Assembly: GCA_947568835.1 (NCBI GenBank) | Contig: OX387603.1 | Span: 23,584,651-23,648,650 of the forward strand | Direction of reading: 5' to 3' | DNA length: 64,000 bases | Source: Protonemura montana | Lineage: Eukaryota; Arthropoda; Insecta; Plecoptera; Nemouridae | Part shown: positions 14,895-28,591 of the stretch, piece after piece | How the letters are laid out: each line of letters opens with the position of its first letter | Position numbering within the stretch: position 1 is the stretch's first letter | Notes under the pieces: model-generated | The model's database searches: none | The model's input: only the letters and a program-made list of their open reading frames with translations | What the model was told of the DNA's origin: nothing | Made by a program: the position numbers and the translations under genes

Positions 14895-15032
14895 CGTCAC
14901 GAACGTGGTTCGCGCGACGACGAGCAGAGTGCGTGATTTAGTGGACACAATGCCGGCAGCCGACGCTACCAGGGCGACCGTGCACAGAACGGGCCAAGTG
15001 ACGGGTCGGCCCTGCCCCGCCGTAGCTGCCAT
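14895..15032 (-). CDS. Candidate first exon of a secreted or membrane protein
   Basis: A 46-codon minus-strand segment begins MAATAGQGRPVTW and continues into a hydrophobic core (PVLCTVALVASAAGIV), which has the shape of a signal peptide with a possible cleavage site after ASA. The ATG has G at -3 and G at +4. GC content at third codon positions is high, as in the GPCR exons of this window and unlike the AT-rich surroundings. A GTACAG donor follows in phase 0. Without splicing the frame runs on to a stop at 14,823. I found no matching downstream exon, and an opposite-strand frame is also open here, so the call rests on composition and the signal-peptide pattern alone. Confidence 0.3.
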
Positions 15033-15319
15033 GTCGTTCAACAATTTTGGGAGTTTACTTTTGCACGATGCGTTATTAATTTTCTCGCCGGGAAAATAAG
15101 AAGATCGCATGGCTGCATGTCGGGTACACGCATGTAATGAAACGCATGGTTTGTTGTTTTTGTGCGTTGCTGTAGGGAAACTTACTTAGGGACTTGGACG
15201 TGTGCAACACGGAATAGAGGCGTTTCACAGTCAGCCATGACAACAGTGTAAAGGATATCAGAATTTTTTTGGACAGCTTTCATCGCATTTTCCACCAAAA
15301 AGTCATTTTGATATACTTT

Positions 15320-15540
15320 GGTCAATAATTAAAGTGTATTAGGATGAAATCGTATTTAAATTGCAAACGCTTGCAATGTGCGGGGTATTTTATTATTATC
15401 AACTCTATGACTATAACCGTCTCAAAAATTGATGCCCAAACGGACACTCGAACCCCGATCTCCACCTATCGCGGGTGTTGCTCTGAACCATTGGGCTATT
15501 TGGACACTGGCTTTCTGGGCATCAATTTTTGAGACGGATA
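15320..15540 (-). repeat. Inverted-repeat element enclosing a tRNA-like head
   Basis: Two perfect 21-bp inverted arms (15,417-15,437 and 15,517-15,537) enclose a minus-strand tRNA-like region with an A box (TAGCCCAATGG, 15,488-15,498) and a B box (GGTTCGAGTGTCC, 15,442-15,454) about 33 nt apart. A flank of about 80 bp (15,335-15,416) is shared, in inverse orientation, with the element at 29,319-29,475. It is probably a tRNA-derived SINE, or a foldback element that acquired a tRNA head. Confidence 0.6.
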
Positions 15541-18500
15541 TCTTTAAGATATTTAAAAGAAAATATCTTTAATTATTTAAATTAATAACTGAGCTCATTA
15601 TTTTTGTCTTTTCGCAAATAGATCACAACTTTTTTTTAAGGAGTAGTTATCACATAAAGTGGATCCTCGGAATTTCCATAGTTTGACATATTATCCGAGC
15701 TGACGTTAGTTGATGGATCGAAAGCCCACGCCAGTCCTAGGTGTGCTCTACTAGTTATCCTGTTGTTTCTACGCCAGTATTTTTATGACGGACCCGATAT
15801 TTTGCCCGAGATATCAACGGCGTCCATCATCTAAGTGTTTAGAAGGGTGTGGCAAGTCCCAACAGACATCCTTAATGAGCTGCAATGATTGACATACGTC
15901 AAAATCGAAATCAAACTAAAATAATTAAAATATACAATTGAAATGTGTTAATCGTTAAAATAGTTTTTACATCTAGCAGTTACCTGACGTGCACTGCTGC
16001 AGCACCGCACGTCCGTGAACGCTGGACTTATTCGCGTGGAATGCTACTTCCAGGGTACAAACAAGTTTGGAAACAATCCAGTCTTTCTTTTATAGCGGCT
16101 ATCGCGCATCGTGACGGACATGGCACACAATGCTGGATTTGTGGAAATCTCACAACCGCTCGCTTATAAATATATAGTGCGGTGAGGCTATGGTAATTGA
16201 TGGTGTATACCTTGAAAGTGAATGGTGAGCATCGAAAGGAATGGATGGCAGTAGAGCAGGCTGCAGTTACGAGCAGGATAAAAAAAAAGTATGATAATTG
16301 TAGAAAGAACACATCAAAGACAGACATTGAAAGTTAAGACAATAATTTCTACATACTGATGTCTTTTTATGTGCGGTTTGTGTCTCCAGCTTTGCTTCAC
16401 TTTCGAGGCAAACAAGTTATTGAGTGTAATTATTTCACCGTCGAAGATTCTCTGATAAATGATTGGGTTCAGCGCTGGTCGTAATTGACTTAGTGTATTC
16501 ATGAATGTAGTATTATAACCTTCAACTTGCGTCTCGGTCTTGACACGTCGCGACTGAAATGGGTTTCTTCTAGAACAGAGCTCTGCTTCTGGATAATTAC
16601 TAAGACTGTAGACCGAAGAGCATGGGACCATGATGGGACGCCGGTAGAGCCAGGCAGAGGTGAGCAATGCCCCTGGCAGAAGCTGGCCGAACGCAGATAG
16701 CATCAGTGTAGACCTATGATTGAAGGCTGACTGCTCGCTCATTACGCTGAAAGGAGATGCATGAAAATGTTGATTACGACTGACTGATTACGACTCGGAA
16801 TAACGGAAGTAACCAAACACAAATTAGTTTCCAAAGTGTTTGGAGAATGGGTGATTTACAGCTTGATTTTTTGGCACCTTCAAAAGTGTTGCCATATGCA
16901 CTGTGCGAGCAACAGGTGCTCTAGACAAGTTTACTCTAGGGTCAAATCAAATTTGGAGTTTTAGGTCCTTTGCAAATGAGAATGCCTATTTTAAATGAAA
17001 TAACCCAGGAAATTTGTTCCGTTTCATCCAGTTTCAATTTCCTATGCGATGTGTAATTATATTGCCGGAGTACTTTTGATCAAATTCGTAATAGGTATCT
17101 AGCTAGTTACATCGGAAGTAATTCCATTCCACACAGTCAACAAAAGCCCGAAAACGAAACGCACACTCTGTCGCCAAGGGGACCAGCTTACAATCGTCCC
17201 TCGCTGGACTCTCATCACCACTGGATCGCGATAATGAAAATTTCCAATAAACAATTTGTGTGTCGATTCAAGCTGCTAAGTCGCCTTGATTAACCGGGTG
17301 CCGTACACCCAACTGTTAGCCACCTGTTAATAAATCACTGTGCCGATGCTCGATCATGAAAAAATCACCGGGCAGCACCGAGCACACGCCCTACCAACTG
17401 GCTTCTTCCTTGTCCGACTAGCGCGAACCACATAAGCTTGTCTCAGTTCCTCCAACTGCTTCTACGTGTGAGCCATGCAAAACCGCCCGGGCCTAATGAG
17501 ATATATACCTATTTTGATCGTGGCTTAAAAAGGGTGTGTTTATCGATTACGCAATGGCTGTTTGGTGCACTAACTGGTTCAATATAAGAAGGTGTGCGCG
17601 AGTGGAACGATTTTGTAAGTGAAAACAATCACGAGAAGCACGGTCACGTGCATTACTATGCTGAAATTTCAATATCGAACAGAAAGGCAATTACTATAAA
17701 CTTTAATGTTTCAATCCGGCGCTGCCGTAGAGCAAATTACAAAGTCATATCTCAAGAAAGGGAGGATGAAATTAGTTTTGATGTGCAAGCAAGCGTTGTA
17801 AATATTATTTTCATACCAAAGAGCGCACGCTTTATTTTGCCCTCTGTGCATCTTGCTATTTTGGTAGAAGTTGAAAAACAACAACTAGGTTTAGTTCTAA
17901 TTTTGATAATACTCTCTGCCTTGGTCACGGTAATTAATATCATACAAGTCACACCACTCCTATCTGCCAACTCTTCTCTTATCAAATAATTTACTCCCAT
18001 TCTTTCCAAAAAATTAATGGAGACATCTACAGAGAAACAGGAAGTACATTTTTGCTTCCGTTGTCCATAATACAAACTGTCACATCGCACTGTACACCGA
18101 CATTCCCACCAAACATTTTTGCATTTTATTTTCCCTTTTTTTTTTATTAAAAGAGCGAAAATAAAAATGATATTGTCTGTTCAGTATCTGCGCCCATAAA
18201 TTCGTGCGATTGCAGGCTCGTAGCTTGTGCGCCAGTGTTTCGTGTTAGCCGTTGGCGACGCGATGTTGTCACGGTACGTTCCGTGAGGTTGAATGACAAG
18301 TACATACGTCACCTGGATGCCCGCCATGATTACCATCTTAACGTCTGCCCTGTGCCACCATTGCATCACAGGTCGCTACTCGTCCTGGCTCTGCCCTGAC
18401 CCTGCCGTCCTACCTATACATGGCCGTAGGATTCCATCACTCATACAAATCTCTTCCAAAAATAGGCAGCCTAATGGTGTCGGTATCTCATTTCTTTTCG

Positions 18501-21039
18501 ACTTAAAACGCAGTAGTTTGACGACCCGTCGGCTGAAACTCATATCTCAAAACAACCATATCCCACCTCTAGATCTATCAAACATGCTGTTTTTCATCAA
18601 CCCAATAATAATTTTCAAATGTACCACAAATTGCAATGAAAATCATGTAACATGCGTTACAGTTTTGTAAATAAACGGTTCTTTTTCAAACTTCCTCGGT
18701 TTTCCCAAGGTTTTAAAGTCAAAGAAATTCAAAGAGAATAACGAGCAATTATTTTATAGAAAGACACCCTCATGGGCACACACGATTTTCTCTTGTCTAC
18801 AGCAAACAGCTGACGTCACTCGTATGTACTGCATGACGTCAGGTTGGTAATCACCCCATCAAGCTTTTTTCTTCTTGTGCCCGCCGATCGCGGTACGCAT
18901 GGCCGAGTTTTCAATTCAGAAATAATTACTGCACATGGAGAGCTCCCGGTTCCTTTCATCTTCTGCTGCCCGGTCTTTGCATTCGTTGCATTGCGGTATT
19001 CCATTGCGTGGCTATAGGTGTAGCGAGTCTGTCATTTTCCATTTACGACTGAATCGACGTGGCATAGACAGACCGTTTTGAAGCGAAGCACCTCCATTGG
19101 CTCACGTTTTTAAAGCGTTCAATGCACTGCAATTGTAAAGCTTGAATAACGCTGAAAAAATTACCAGTGAATTCAGCTTGATGCATTTTCGTTTCTTGCA
19201 GTTTATATCAAATTTGTGGTGCTGTATTTTTTATAATATGATACGTGTTTGACTTTTTGGCCGACGCTTTTTTCGACGCCATAAAAGGTCCTAAGTCATT
19301 AAATTAACAAAACAGACATGGTTTTATTGGAGGTACGTACCTTACCGAAAGGTGGGTCGTTTTCATACACAACATATCATTTCTCCGAATTTTTCCAGTA
19401 AAACAAAGCCTTTTTGTTCCGAAATCCTCCATGGTAGTGGGAGTCATAAAAAAGGACCACCCTTAGACCATGGATTTGTCGCGCCATCCAACCCAAATGT
19501 TCCTCTGAATCGAAAATTAGCGAGACGGGCTTAAATTTCCATAGCAAAGAATAAAATTTAATCAGCATGTCTAATACGGTTGAAATTCTATCGAGCATGT
19601 CACGGCTAGCGTATACGCGTCGTGTGCGTCAACATTTGCATCCATTTGACATCTTAATCCGTTTTACCAAGGCACGCATGTGCAATCCTCGTGTACGCAC
19701 TCTCACATGGGTCGTGCAAACGCTGACGAACAAAATTATCTCGAGTAGATTTGATCGGGGTGCTTGAAGTAATCAAACTCTGGTACAGATGATAATAGGA
19801 TCCGTCATTATAGTTTGATGCAAACTTGTTTAATTTAGTTGCCATTGTATTGAGCTTGTACGAGATGGATTTAGGCTCTTTGATACATCTTCCGAAAGGA
19901 GCCACCCATGGCTGTGAGACGTTTGGGTCCTTGTTTTAAAAAAGTTTCAAAACGAACAAAACATAATTTTTCTAAAAAGATGTGTTCATAGATATCGTGG
20001 CTGACTTCTGATGTGATACGCCTAAACTGCATGTAAGTTAATATTAGGGAATCGAGGATTAAGATTTTCTTGCGGCATGTCTCCAAATTTACAATCATGA
20101 TTAAAACTGATCGTGTAATATTTGTCGACGTAAGGGTTGTTTCTATTGTCGTAATGCCCACACTTGAACCGTGCACCCTTCTTACATCTCGTTCCCTCTT
20201 CGAGTGGATCATATTCCCTTTTGCGTCCCCTCTCTTCCAGTCTCCCGGTCCAACCCCCTTCCCTTCCAATCATCCTTTGTCGCAGGTCTGAATAATTAAT
20301 TAACACGATTCGTTTTGGTCTTTCCCCGTATTCCCAAATGGGAACTGGTTCGCATACACAGTTTCCTACAGGGATATGCCGAAATCCTGTTTAGTAGAGG
20401 GCTTCTGTTATAGGCTCTTTGTCATATTGAGATTTTAGTTGCGTCATGCTTGCAGACAGGGCCTATGAGGACTTAAATTAAGCCCTAACTTTCACGTTAA
20501 TCTATTGAACTTCGTATAAATAATTTAATATCATATACTATAAGGTAATGAAATTTATGACAGATGCTGTATATTTACCAGCAGCCCCCATAATCAAGAA
20601 ACTATTTCCATTTCATCGAGACTCTAGCTTCAAGTTTCTGTTGCATCATAGCTGTATTTTTTATGGTGATTTTTGGGTAAAAATCTCTGGAATGCGACAC
20701 AAGAAGGGGAAAGAATTATTTTTAGCCCAAATGACAGCAATTTATAAACTAGCTCACTATATCTGGTGTAGCCTCAAGTTTCCAATGACTCCAACCAGCG
20801 TGACGCGATCCCCAGTCCTACACCGACTCTTGCGGATTCGTGTCTCCAGAGGGTGAACCCCACCACCATGGCTGCCAACCACCACCGCCGACTAGAATTG
20901 TGACTAATTGACGCCTAGCACCATCACACAATATAATACGTCCGTTCAGTTGGTATTGCTGGTGCCTAATTGGTGTGGACCGACTGGTTGTGCATCGGCC
21001 CGGGATCGGCGTGCAGGGGTGACTGTCGGTGCAAGTGGT

Positions 21040-21064
21040 GGGTGGCTGGGTGGGTGGCCCCGGG
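21040..21064 (+). other. G-quadruplex-forming motif
   Basis: Four runs of three G are separated by loops of 5, 1 and 7 nt, which meets the usual G3 loop 1-7 rule. It lies in a locally GC-rich patch (20,870-21,080) inside AT-rich DNA. Confidence 0.6.
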
Positions 21065-24000
21065 AGAGACGTCGACCACCACCGCACATTTCCATCATAT
21101 GACCATCATAGAGCGGAAATTTTCATGTTTACACATCGTTAAATAGAAAAATTGTCGGAGCGTTTACGATAGTACAGATTTGAAATTTGTAATCATCGTC
21201 GAAGTGATATTTTTTTCTCTATTAGACCGTATGTATTGAAATGAAAATCGTTTTTGAAATGTCCCCGCTGAATATGAATGTATTTTAATGAATCGTTTAC
21301 GTGGGTAATGCAAAATATGACTCTACCGTGCACCATTCACTGAATCCAACTGCCTCATTTTTTTTTTTTTAAACAAGATGAAATGTTGACCAAGGAACCT
21401 GCCAGTCCCTATTTATTATTAAGTACGTCAACATTGCTTGACCGTTCGTGCAACGTACCGCATTGAGAAGCCATTCACAGACCTGGAGCACCTATATTCA
21501 TGACTGGGGCCCTCGGGAAATGAGTTCATCCATAAACGCGAGCTGGACAGATTGGATATGGCCAGTATGTCATCTAAATCAGAACCGAGTTTTAATATGA
21601 ATTTTGATTTTTAAAAACTGTTCTCCACTCATATTTTTCAACAGAAAAAAAATCTTGTAATTTCATGAACAGAAAGTCATACGGGAGACACAAAGACCAA
21701 ACCTGCGGTCTTAGCTCGAATTGGCAGATTTCAAGCAAAGGCAATAGCGAAACCCATCGTAGCCCAGGGTAGCACAGGATAGCCTATGGAAGCTCAACAT
21801 AACCAGGGGGTACAGCCTAAGGAAGCATAGTAGAGACTGGCTAGGATTTTATACGAAGCTAATAACGATGCATTTTTCGAATGCATCGAAATATTGCCCT
21901 CTGCAATCGTGGGAAATGTGCAATATTTTTCAGTAGCCTTCAAACGCTTGCCTTTGCTTGATAGTGGATGGTGATGACACCTCACAAATTCACATGCAAG
22001 TAATTTGTGGCTTTACATATCATTGTCTAGATTAGTTTAAAACTGTTGCTCATCTTTCCGCAGCTGTTCTCGCTTGTCACCACTGGGCTGGCATTAACGA
22101 GTTTGACAAGACAAATTAACGTGCTCCCCAGCCCAGCGCCATCTATTCCCGGACTTTTTCTTCTAAATTTAGTTCCATCTCAGCTGCACCGAAGTCAATT
22201 GCCTCTTTTAAATCACTTTCCTGTGGCGCTGTGTCTTGTTCTAGTGTGAAAAATGTCGCGATCGTCGCTAGAAAAATAATCAGTATTATGGCTTGTCTCG
22301 TAATTAGTTACCTATCTCGCTTTCTGAGTGTGTATTTGTTGTTTTCGATTAGCTGACATCTGAAACAACATCTCTCTCGAGTCTTGCCGACTCCACTATT
22401 TTCATATACATTTACTGCGCATTTCTCTTCTGTAACTATTTTTTATTTATTCTTATTTAGTTACATTTGACCCTACTGTCGTGGAGAAGTTCCCCTAACC
22501 ATTCCTTCCTCACTTCGACTTTATTTTGTGTCTTGGCAATCTCTTCCTGATCAAAGACTTTGATGGTCCTAAGCTTTGTCGCCCGTTCTTTGGGTTTTGG
22601 TGCCAACAGGTAATAACTGTCATACAGCGGAACTAAATTTACATGCGGCGCAATTTCTCAGCTACATGATATTTTTCTCTGCCTGCGGCTGAGATTGCAA
22701 CAAGCTCTTTGAAGGAAACTGGTTCAAAATAACTACATGTTTTAGAGGAATCGCAGCAAAGTAGAGTTTCTGGCATGGATTTAGTAATTTTTGGTGCTTC
22801 TTCTTTCATATAGTTTGCTGTTTGTCGCACGTTCAAGCCAATACTCTATGTAAAACAAAACCAAAAACTATTGTGTAAGTCGCAAGCAATTAGTACCTAC
22901 AAATTACAAGGAAAACACCAACGACCATTCATCGGGAAGTAAATTTAGATTGCACCAAAGTCGTAGCTCTCCGGTAAAAGTAACCGACTGTACCATTATA
23001 GGCACTTGAATCGATTAATTTGTCAGGTAGGTATAGTAATTAAATTTCCGACAGATCGCACTTGGGAGCAGCGATGCAGGTTAGCTCCAGGTCCTGTTCA
23101 TGAACAATGTTTGCATTAATCTCCAATTGCCTCATCGTCGGTCGTCTGGCCATGTTACTGTACTGGATTTTGGACTGGGCTTTTGGTCTACTGGGTCTCA
23201 AATTTGAGGTCCACCGGTCAATGTCTGACCTCTGAATTTCGGAACAACTAAGGTTCGATTTTTGAATACCCTTGTACTTCGACCTCTAGCAAGGTGTGGT
23301 AAGAAAAAATCCATGCTAGACGCATGGGGTTGATAAATCCTCTATATATGTCTAGGTATTAAATTGATTAATCAAAATATTCCTTAATTACTAATTTTCG
23401 AAGGATATGAGTCATGCCATAAAAGAAGCACGGATATGAAAACTAAAAAGTGATTATTTTTCATTTTTCAAAGTGTGTGCACCAACTTTACTACGACATT
23501 TTTATGAAATGAAAACCAATCTCCGTTTTTATCACACTGAAAATTAACGAGAAAAATATTTATGATCAGATATTTCCACGATAAAAGCTGGCGTGTCATT
23601 TTTTCCTATCGCCTTCTTCCCTTCCGATTAATTAAGCGTCTGGATGGTTCTGGTTTCAATTAGCCCAAACGCGCGGTCTCCTTCTTTTCGAGTAGCTTGA
23701 AAAATCGCCTCCTAATCATAACCGAAGAAACGCTCACCGGCATCGTCAGCAGAATCGAGAAACTTTAGCTTTTAAGAAAACGCGCTCTAAAGCTTGATGA
23801 AAAGACAACTAATTAAACCAAAAAGTTAAAAAAAATTGTAGTTCAATAATCGCTAGAGATTTCTCCTCCCCATCGTTATCAATCACCCCCGTTGCGTCTC
23901 ATTTCTGACATAATTCACACCCCTCCTGAAGACGTTGATAAGCAGACACCAGGCGATGCAAGGAAGTCTGAAGGATAGCCGCGTTCCAAGCGATGGTCAA

Positions 24001-26840
24001 GTGCCTTTTGATCGGCGAGACTCGATCAGACCTTTGATTGACAGCATACGCGTGCCTGACTCGAACAGCCGCGCTGGCAATACTTCCGGTCAATCTCACA
24101 TTTCCTGTTTTGCGCACAGCCTTAAATGGAGAATCGCTCCAAAACTGGCTTATAATCGACTCAATGTGTAAGTACAATCGCCACATGAATGGCGTTTTAT
24201 CTGCTAGCAAGTTATAAAATCAGATTACTTGCTATTGTTTGAAAGTCACGTTCTGATTTTGGTATACCTATTGACTTTTATTTTTTCTGCGAATGCAACA
24301 TTTTGCCAAATATCTCGTGAAAAATGTATGAATGACTCGCGGTCAGACGAGCGCACGGAAATTACTCAATATCTATGTAAAACCGAGTACTCGATAATTT
24401 CTGTGCTGCGTTGGGTAAAGAACCAGGCGCAATGTCAGGGGATTTGCGCAATCATTTCGATGGACGGCGCAATTGGAATACAAATTTCATTCGGCGTAAC
24501 AAGCCTTCGCGCTACACTGCATGTTTCAATTTTGAAATATACCTCAGTTTTTAATTTTAAAAGAAAACATAGACCGGTGCATCAACCGACCAATATTTTG
24601 GGCCCCAGAGTAAAATTGTCTGTCAAACCTATTTTGAAATGTCCTATATTTGGGTAATTTAAACTTGCTTAGTTGCACGACACTTGGCTTTCATTTAGAA
24701 TGCATTTACAAACTCTAGCACATGCCCGAGATCACCTGCAAGTCCCTTGGCCAGTCGTTATTTACCAGTAAGGGTTAAACGTCCGTTAGCATAAAACACC
24801 GTCAGTGATGCTGGCCTCCTCTAAATCATCACAGGCCCCCTAATAACTTACATGTTCTTCATCTCTCGACTTTATTATCCCACTTTTATTATTTTCGAAC
24901 AGTTGGCATGTCTATTTCAATCCTTTATGAGCGACGTGTGGTTTTTGGTAAGCCCATACCCTCTTCAACGAAATGGTATAAAATAAAATAATGAAATCTT
25001 TACTTTTTCTATTTTTTTATTAACTTTTATACGCGTTTTTTTCCTGTGCAACGCCGCTTTCATGTACCTCAATTTGCCATCTTGTAACTGAAGACCGACA
25101 TGTTTCTTCGATGGTAAAAATAAGAGCTCGTAAAAAAGACTATACAGAAAATGGCCATGTGTGAGTGAGTGTGGATGTATGCGCGCGTTTGTATGCATGC
25201 CATCTCCAATTTGGACGTTGAACACGTTACCTTCCAAAGAATTTACCAAACATTTTTTTAGTTTTTCGAATAAAATATTTATCAAAAACAAGAAATTACT
25301 CACGATTTCCAAATTATTGTACTTCTTGTAGCTGGCCAAAAAGTCTTTAATTAAAATGTCGTTAGGGTTCTACCGATTTGGATCTTCTCCCGAGTAGGTG
25401 CCACCCCATGAACAAACAAATTGCATACAATTAAACCTACCATCGTTTAGGTTCGCCAACTCAACTTGAAATCTTTTCCAAGATCTTCATTTTTTATCGA
25501 CGCCAACATTTTAATTGCAACAGCTGTGTAATAAAATAAGGGGCGTCAGGTACTAGCCATCGCCACTGTCCGTGTGCAAGACGCGCTGAAGTGTGTGATG
25601 ACGAGCACACTGCTTGTCTGTCTTCGTCCCGTCATTTGTCGTCCATTCATCACCCGGATCTTCAGCTGTTGCTAGACGAACGCACTGTACGCGCGTTAAA
25701 ACCGACCAAATCTCGCGTCTCTCTGTGAATCAGTTTCACGCATCATTTCCACACCACGCACTTTGGCGCTTCGCTTCGAATATGTCCGTGTCCCCTTCAA
25801 CTTTTGCAGCGACGACGACAAAGAACACGAGGCGGCACCTTCACAGTTTCGTCCTACTTTAAAAGATTTTAAATTTCTATGTAATCTTTTACACCAGACC
25901 TCCGATTAGACTTTTGTGAATTAGCCTGCGTGCTATCATTACCTGGACCCTATTATAAAGTTCTGGAGACGAGCACGAGATCTATTGATGCCTGCTGTCG
26001 CAGTCGTGGTGTGTGTACGCGTTCCCGTCACAAAAGGGCTGTAACAATCAGCAACCCTCGGGGTAATTTGATCCGAGCGAACAATGGGACGAGCAGAAAA
26101 ATGAGTCCAGCCACAAATAAAATTCTTTGTCCATCTGATTATGAGCGAGACGCAAGCCAAAACACTGGCCAAACCACATTGCCACAATCTACGCGAAACA
26201 AACCCTGTATTGGAAACCGAGCGAAAATGTCGGCACACTTTTCGGGGAAACACGAGATTGAAATTAAACCGCGGAGGTCGGCCCACTGCTTTGCCTATCA
26301 CGAAGATTGAGCAAACTTAAACTGTCGGTAATTGGGTAAAAGGATCGTGGTTAGCAGACAAAAGGACTTTGTTAAAAAAAATCATGGAGCCCGTTGTCGG
26401 CCCGCGAAGGGTGGCTGCTGCGGGGGGCCAGGTGGGTGCCGAGTTTGTTCATGATATATAGGAAGCGATTTGAGCCATTCGACAAGACTGATAGCACAGA
26501 TATTCTTTTGTAAAACATTTTAGCCCTATTCGTGAATTCGAAAAAATGTGTCACATATTCTGACTTTTGTCGTATCGCTTAGCAGGTTTCCATCTATGAT
26601 TCCATCTATGATCCATCCCATCTATGACCCTTTTGACATAATTTCAGAATGAGTGACACGATCCTGTGTTGATTTTGTGCAAGCATGTTACCAATATGGT
26701 ACCCAGAGAAGTGGAATGAGCTAATGTGGCATTCTCTTAAGAAAAATGTGGAATCATCCTTTCTCTTGGACGATATTGTTTTCGTTCTGATTTCGCACAC
26801 ACTTCTGAGTATACGTGAAACACGCGATTGGGTCAACTTT

Positions 26841-26872
26841 AAAACAAAACAAAAACAAAAACAAAAACAAAC
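26841..26872 (+). repeat. A-rich microsatellite (AAAAAC)n
   Basis: AAAAC/AAAAAC units are repeated about five times. Together with the hexamer tract 75 bp downstream it produces low-complexity open frames rich in Lys-Gln or Phe-Cys. Confidence 0.85.
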
Positions 26873-26948
26873 AGAAACGTAGGGTCCTAGAAAAACTAAA
26901 GAATGTTTCTCTTTCTTTGCAGCCAGATTCTTGGAGGTCGACCGCGAA

Positions 26949-26978
26949 GACTTCGACTTCGACTTCGACTTCGACTTC
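26949..26978 (+). repeat. Hexanucleotide microsatellite (GACTTC)5
   Basis: Five perfect GACTTC units. As the unit length is a multiple of three, it gives dipeptide runs (Lys-Ser on the minus strand, Thr-Ser or Leu-Arg on the plus strand) in overlapping frames, none of which looks like a real gene. Confidence 0.9.
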
Positions 26979-28467
26979 GCCACCAGAATCATCATCAAGA
27001 AAGCTGTTTTGAGGTGAAGCTTTTGCTTTCACACATTTCAAACTGGGGTTTGAAATACCGCACGAAAAGAGAAAGACAAAATACATGTACGTGCATGCTA
27101 TTTTAGAGTGAAGAAATTGAGAAATTGCGTTAGTGAATCAAAATCCATGTAAAGTAAATTCACTACCTTATTACCTGACTCCCTAAATTCTTGCGTTTTA
27201 GAAATTGCTCGTGAATTTGTTTTTATTGTCATTTTTAACTTCAAATATTCAAATGTGTATTGTTCTTCCAGAAAAATATGTGCTCAACAACATGCATGGT
27301 ACGCCACCTGTCAAGGAATGTTTGTACTATGTTTAGTTAATATATTACCACCTAGGTGTCGCACTACGTCTACATGTCTGTAACGAGCTGTGGCCGAGAC
27401 TTTGAGCGTGACTAGTAGAACAATTTGCGTCGTTATTGTACCAAAGTAGTAAATCACCACATCACGAAACCTGACCAACGAAAATTTGGGAAAAAAAATT
27501 ATGTTTTCGCATAAAGTAGGTTCAGGACAAAATGCTTTTTTTTTTTCAAAATTGTATCTTGCACCATTCATGCGCAGTAGCGTTCCGAACTTTTAAGTGC
27601 TATGGTACATCTTCCACGACGTTTAGGCTTATAGATAACGACAACAAATATAACTACGACTCAAAATATCGATACATGTTTATCAATTGTTGAGGTTAGC
27701 AGTAATAAAGATTAATTGGGCGTAAACCAGTCTCAAATGCCAATAGAACAAACAAAATTGACGAAATGGCATTTCCTAACACTCGATACGACAATGACCA
27801 CCGCTGGCCGACCTCAACTTTTGTTGGTAAAGAAGTTATTTATTGCCATGAAATGTTTTCTGAAGATTTAACTTCTTTTTGTCAAAAGGTGCCACATGCT
27901 CTTCGATTTGAGAACAAACTTGATTGTAACAGAAATGTTGTTCTTAGTTAGCGAATTACTTTCAGCGTGTATTTTATTTTTGTGAAATTAATCTGTTCTA
28001 AGAAAGAAAACTCTAAGAAGGGGGGAGTGGGATCTCAAATCGAATCCAATAACGAATACAATTAAAATCACATTTTAAAACCGACTCATATGTCGAAAAA
28101 TGATATTCAAAAAGTATTTGGGTAGGTCGAGTGCGATCCACATCTCTGTTGGTGTGCTCAGCCGATACTCAGCTTTCAAGGCGAGTTGTTGGTTCCTGAG
28201 TTTTTGGCTTCGCGCTGCACTGGTGGTGAGAAATAGGTGTGAAAAAATTTGTACTCATTGTAATTGTGTGGTCATAAATACATTGTTATTGTAATTAAAT
28301 ATGGCCGTGGCGAAGCGGCAAAATTGAATCTGCTATGCTTCGATTATTTTTTCCACCCCATTCCACCTACACGTTGAAATCTTCCAAAAAAACCTGCAAT
28401 CTCTCTTGGAAGATATCTTTTTGATGTTTTTCTCAAAATAAAAAAGAAGACAAAATCCCCGTCAAAT

Positions 28468-28545
28468 CTCTCCTGTTACGGGACTTGAACGCGGGTCCCC
28501 TCCATTCCGGGTCAGCCAGTCTAACCACTCGGCCAAGCATCCGAT
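28468..28545 (-). repeat. tRNA-derived SINE head
   Basis: On the minus strand a perfect A box (TGGCCGAGTGG, 28,525-28,535) is followed 34 nt later by a B box (GTTCAAGTCC, 28,481-28,490). The T stem does not pair and the would-be acceptor stem has no partner, so it is not a functional tRNA gene. Confidence 0.6.
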
Positions 28546-28591
28546 GTTTCAAGGAAATATTTTAGAAAACATAAAAACACATAACACACAT

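Larger units (their letters stand above)
15545..28440. other. Long intergenic stretch without a supported gene
   Basis: I found no multi-exon gene here. Open frames of up to about 142 codons occur on both strands, with no recognised domain. A minus-strand frame at 16,314-16,742 contains NPIIY but lacks the rest of a GPCR. GC-richer islands at 20,810-21,090 and 25,560-25,860 could be regulatory. Listed separately are a G-quadruplex motif (21,040-21,064) and microsatellites near 26.9 kb. Confidence 0.45.

Noticed and set aside
16314-16742. A minus-strand frame with ALNPIIYQRIF, resembling GPCR TM7, preceded by a possible splice acceptor
   Set aside because: No DRY, TM6 motif or other helix is found nearby, and the residues before NPIIY are not a convincing membrane helix. 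It is probably chance; at most a relic.
26606-27106. Open frames with Lys-Ser, Thr-Ser or Leu-Arg runs
   Set aside because: Produced by the (GACTTC)5 and A-rich microsatellites; overlapping frames on both strands give similar runs.
28468-28545. A tRNA gene on the minus strand
   Set aside because: The A and B boxes are good, but the acceptor and T stems do not pair, so it was called a tRNA-derived SINE head.
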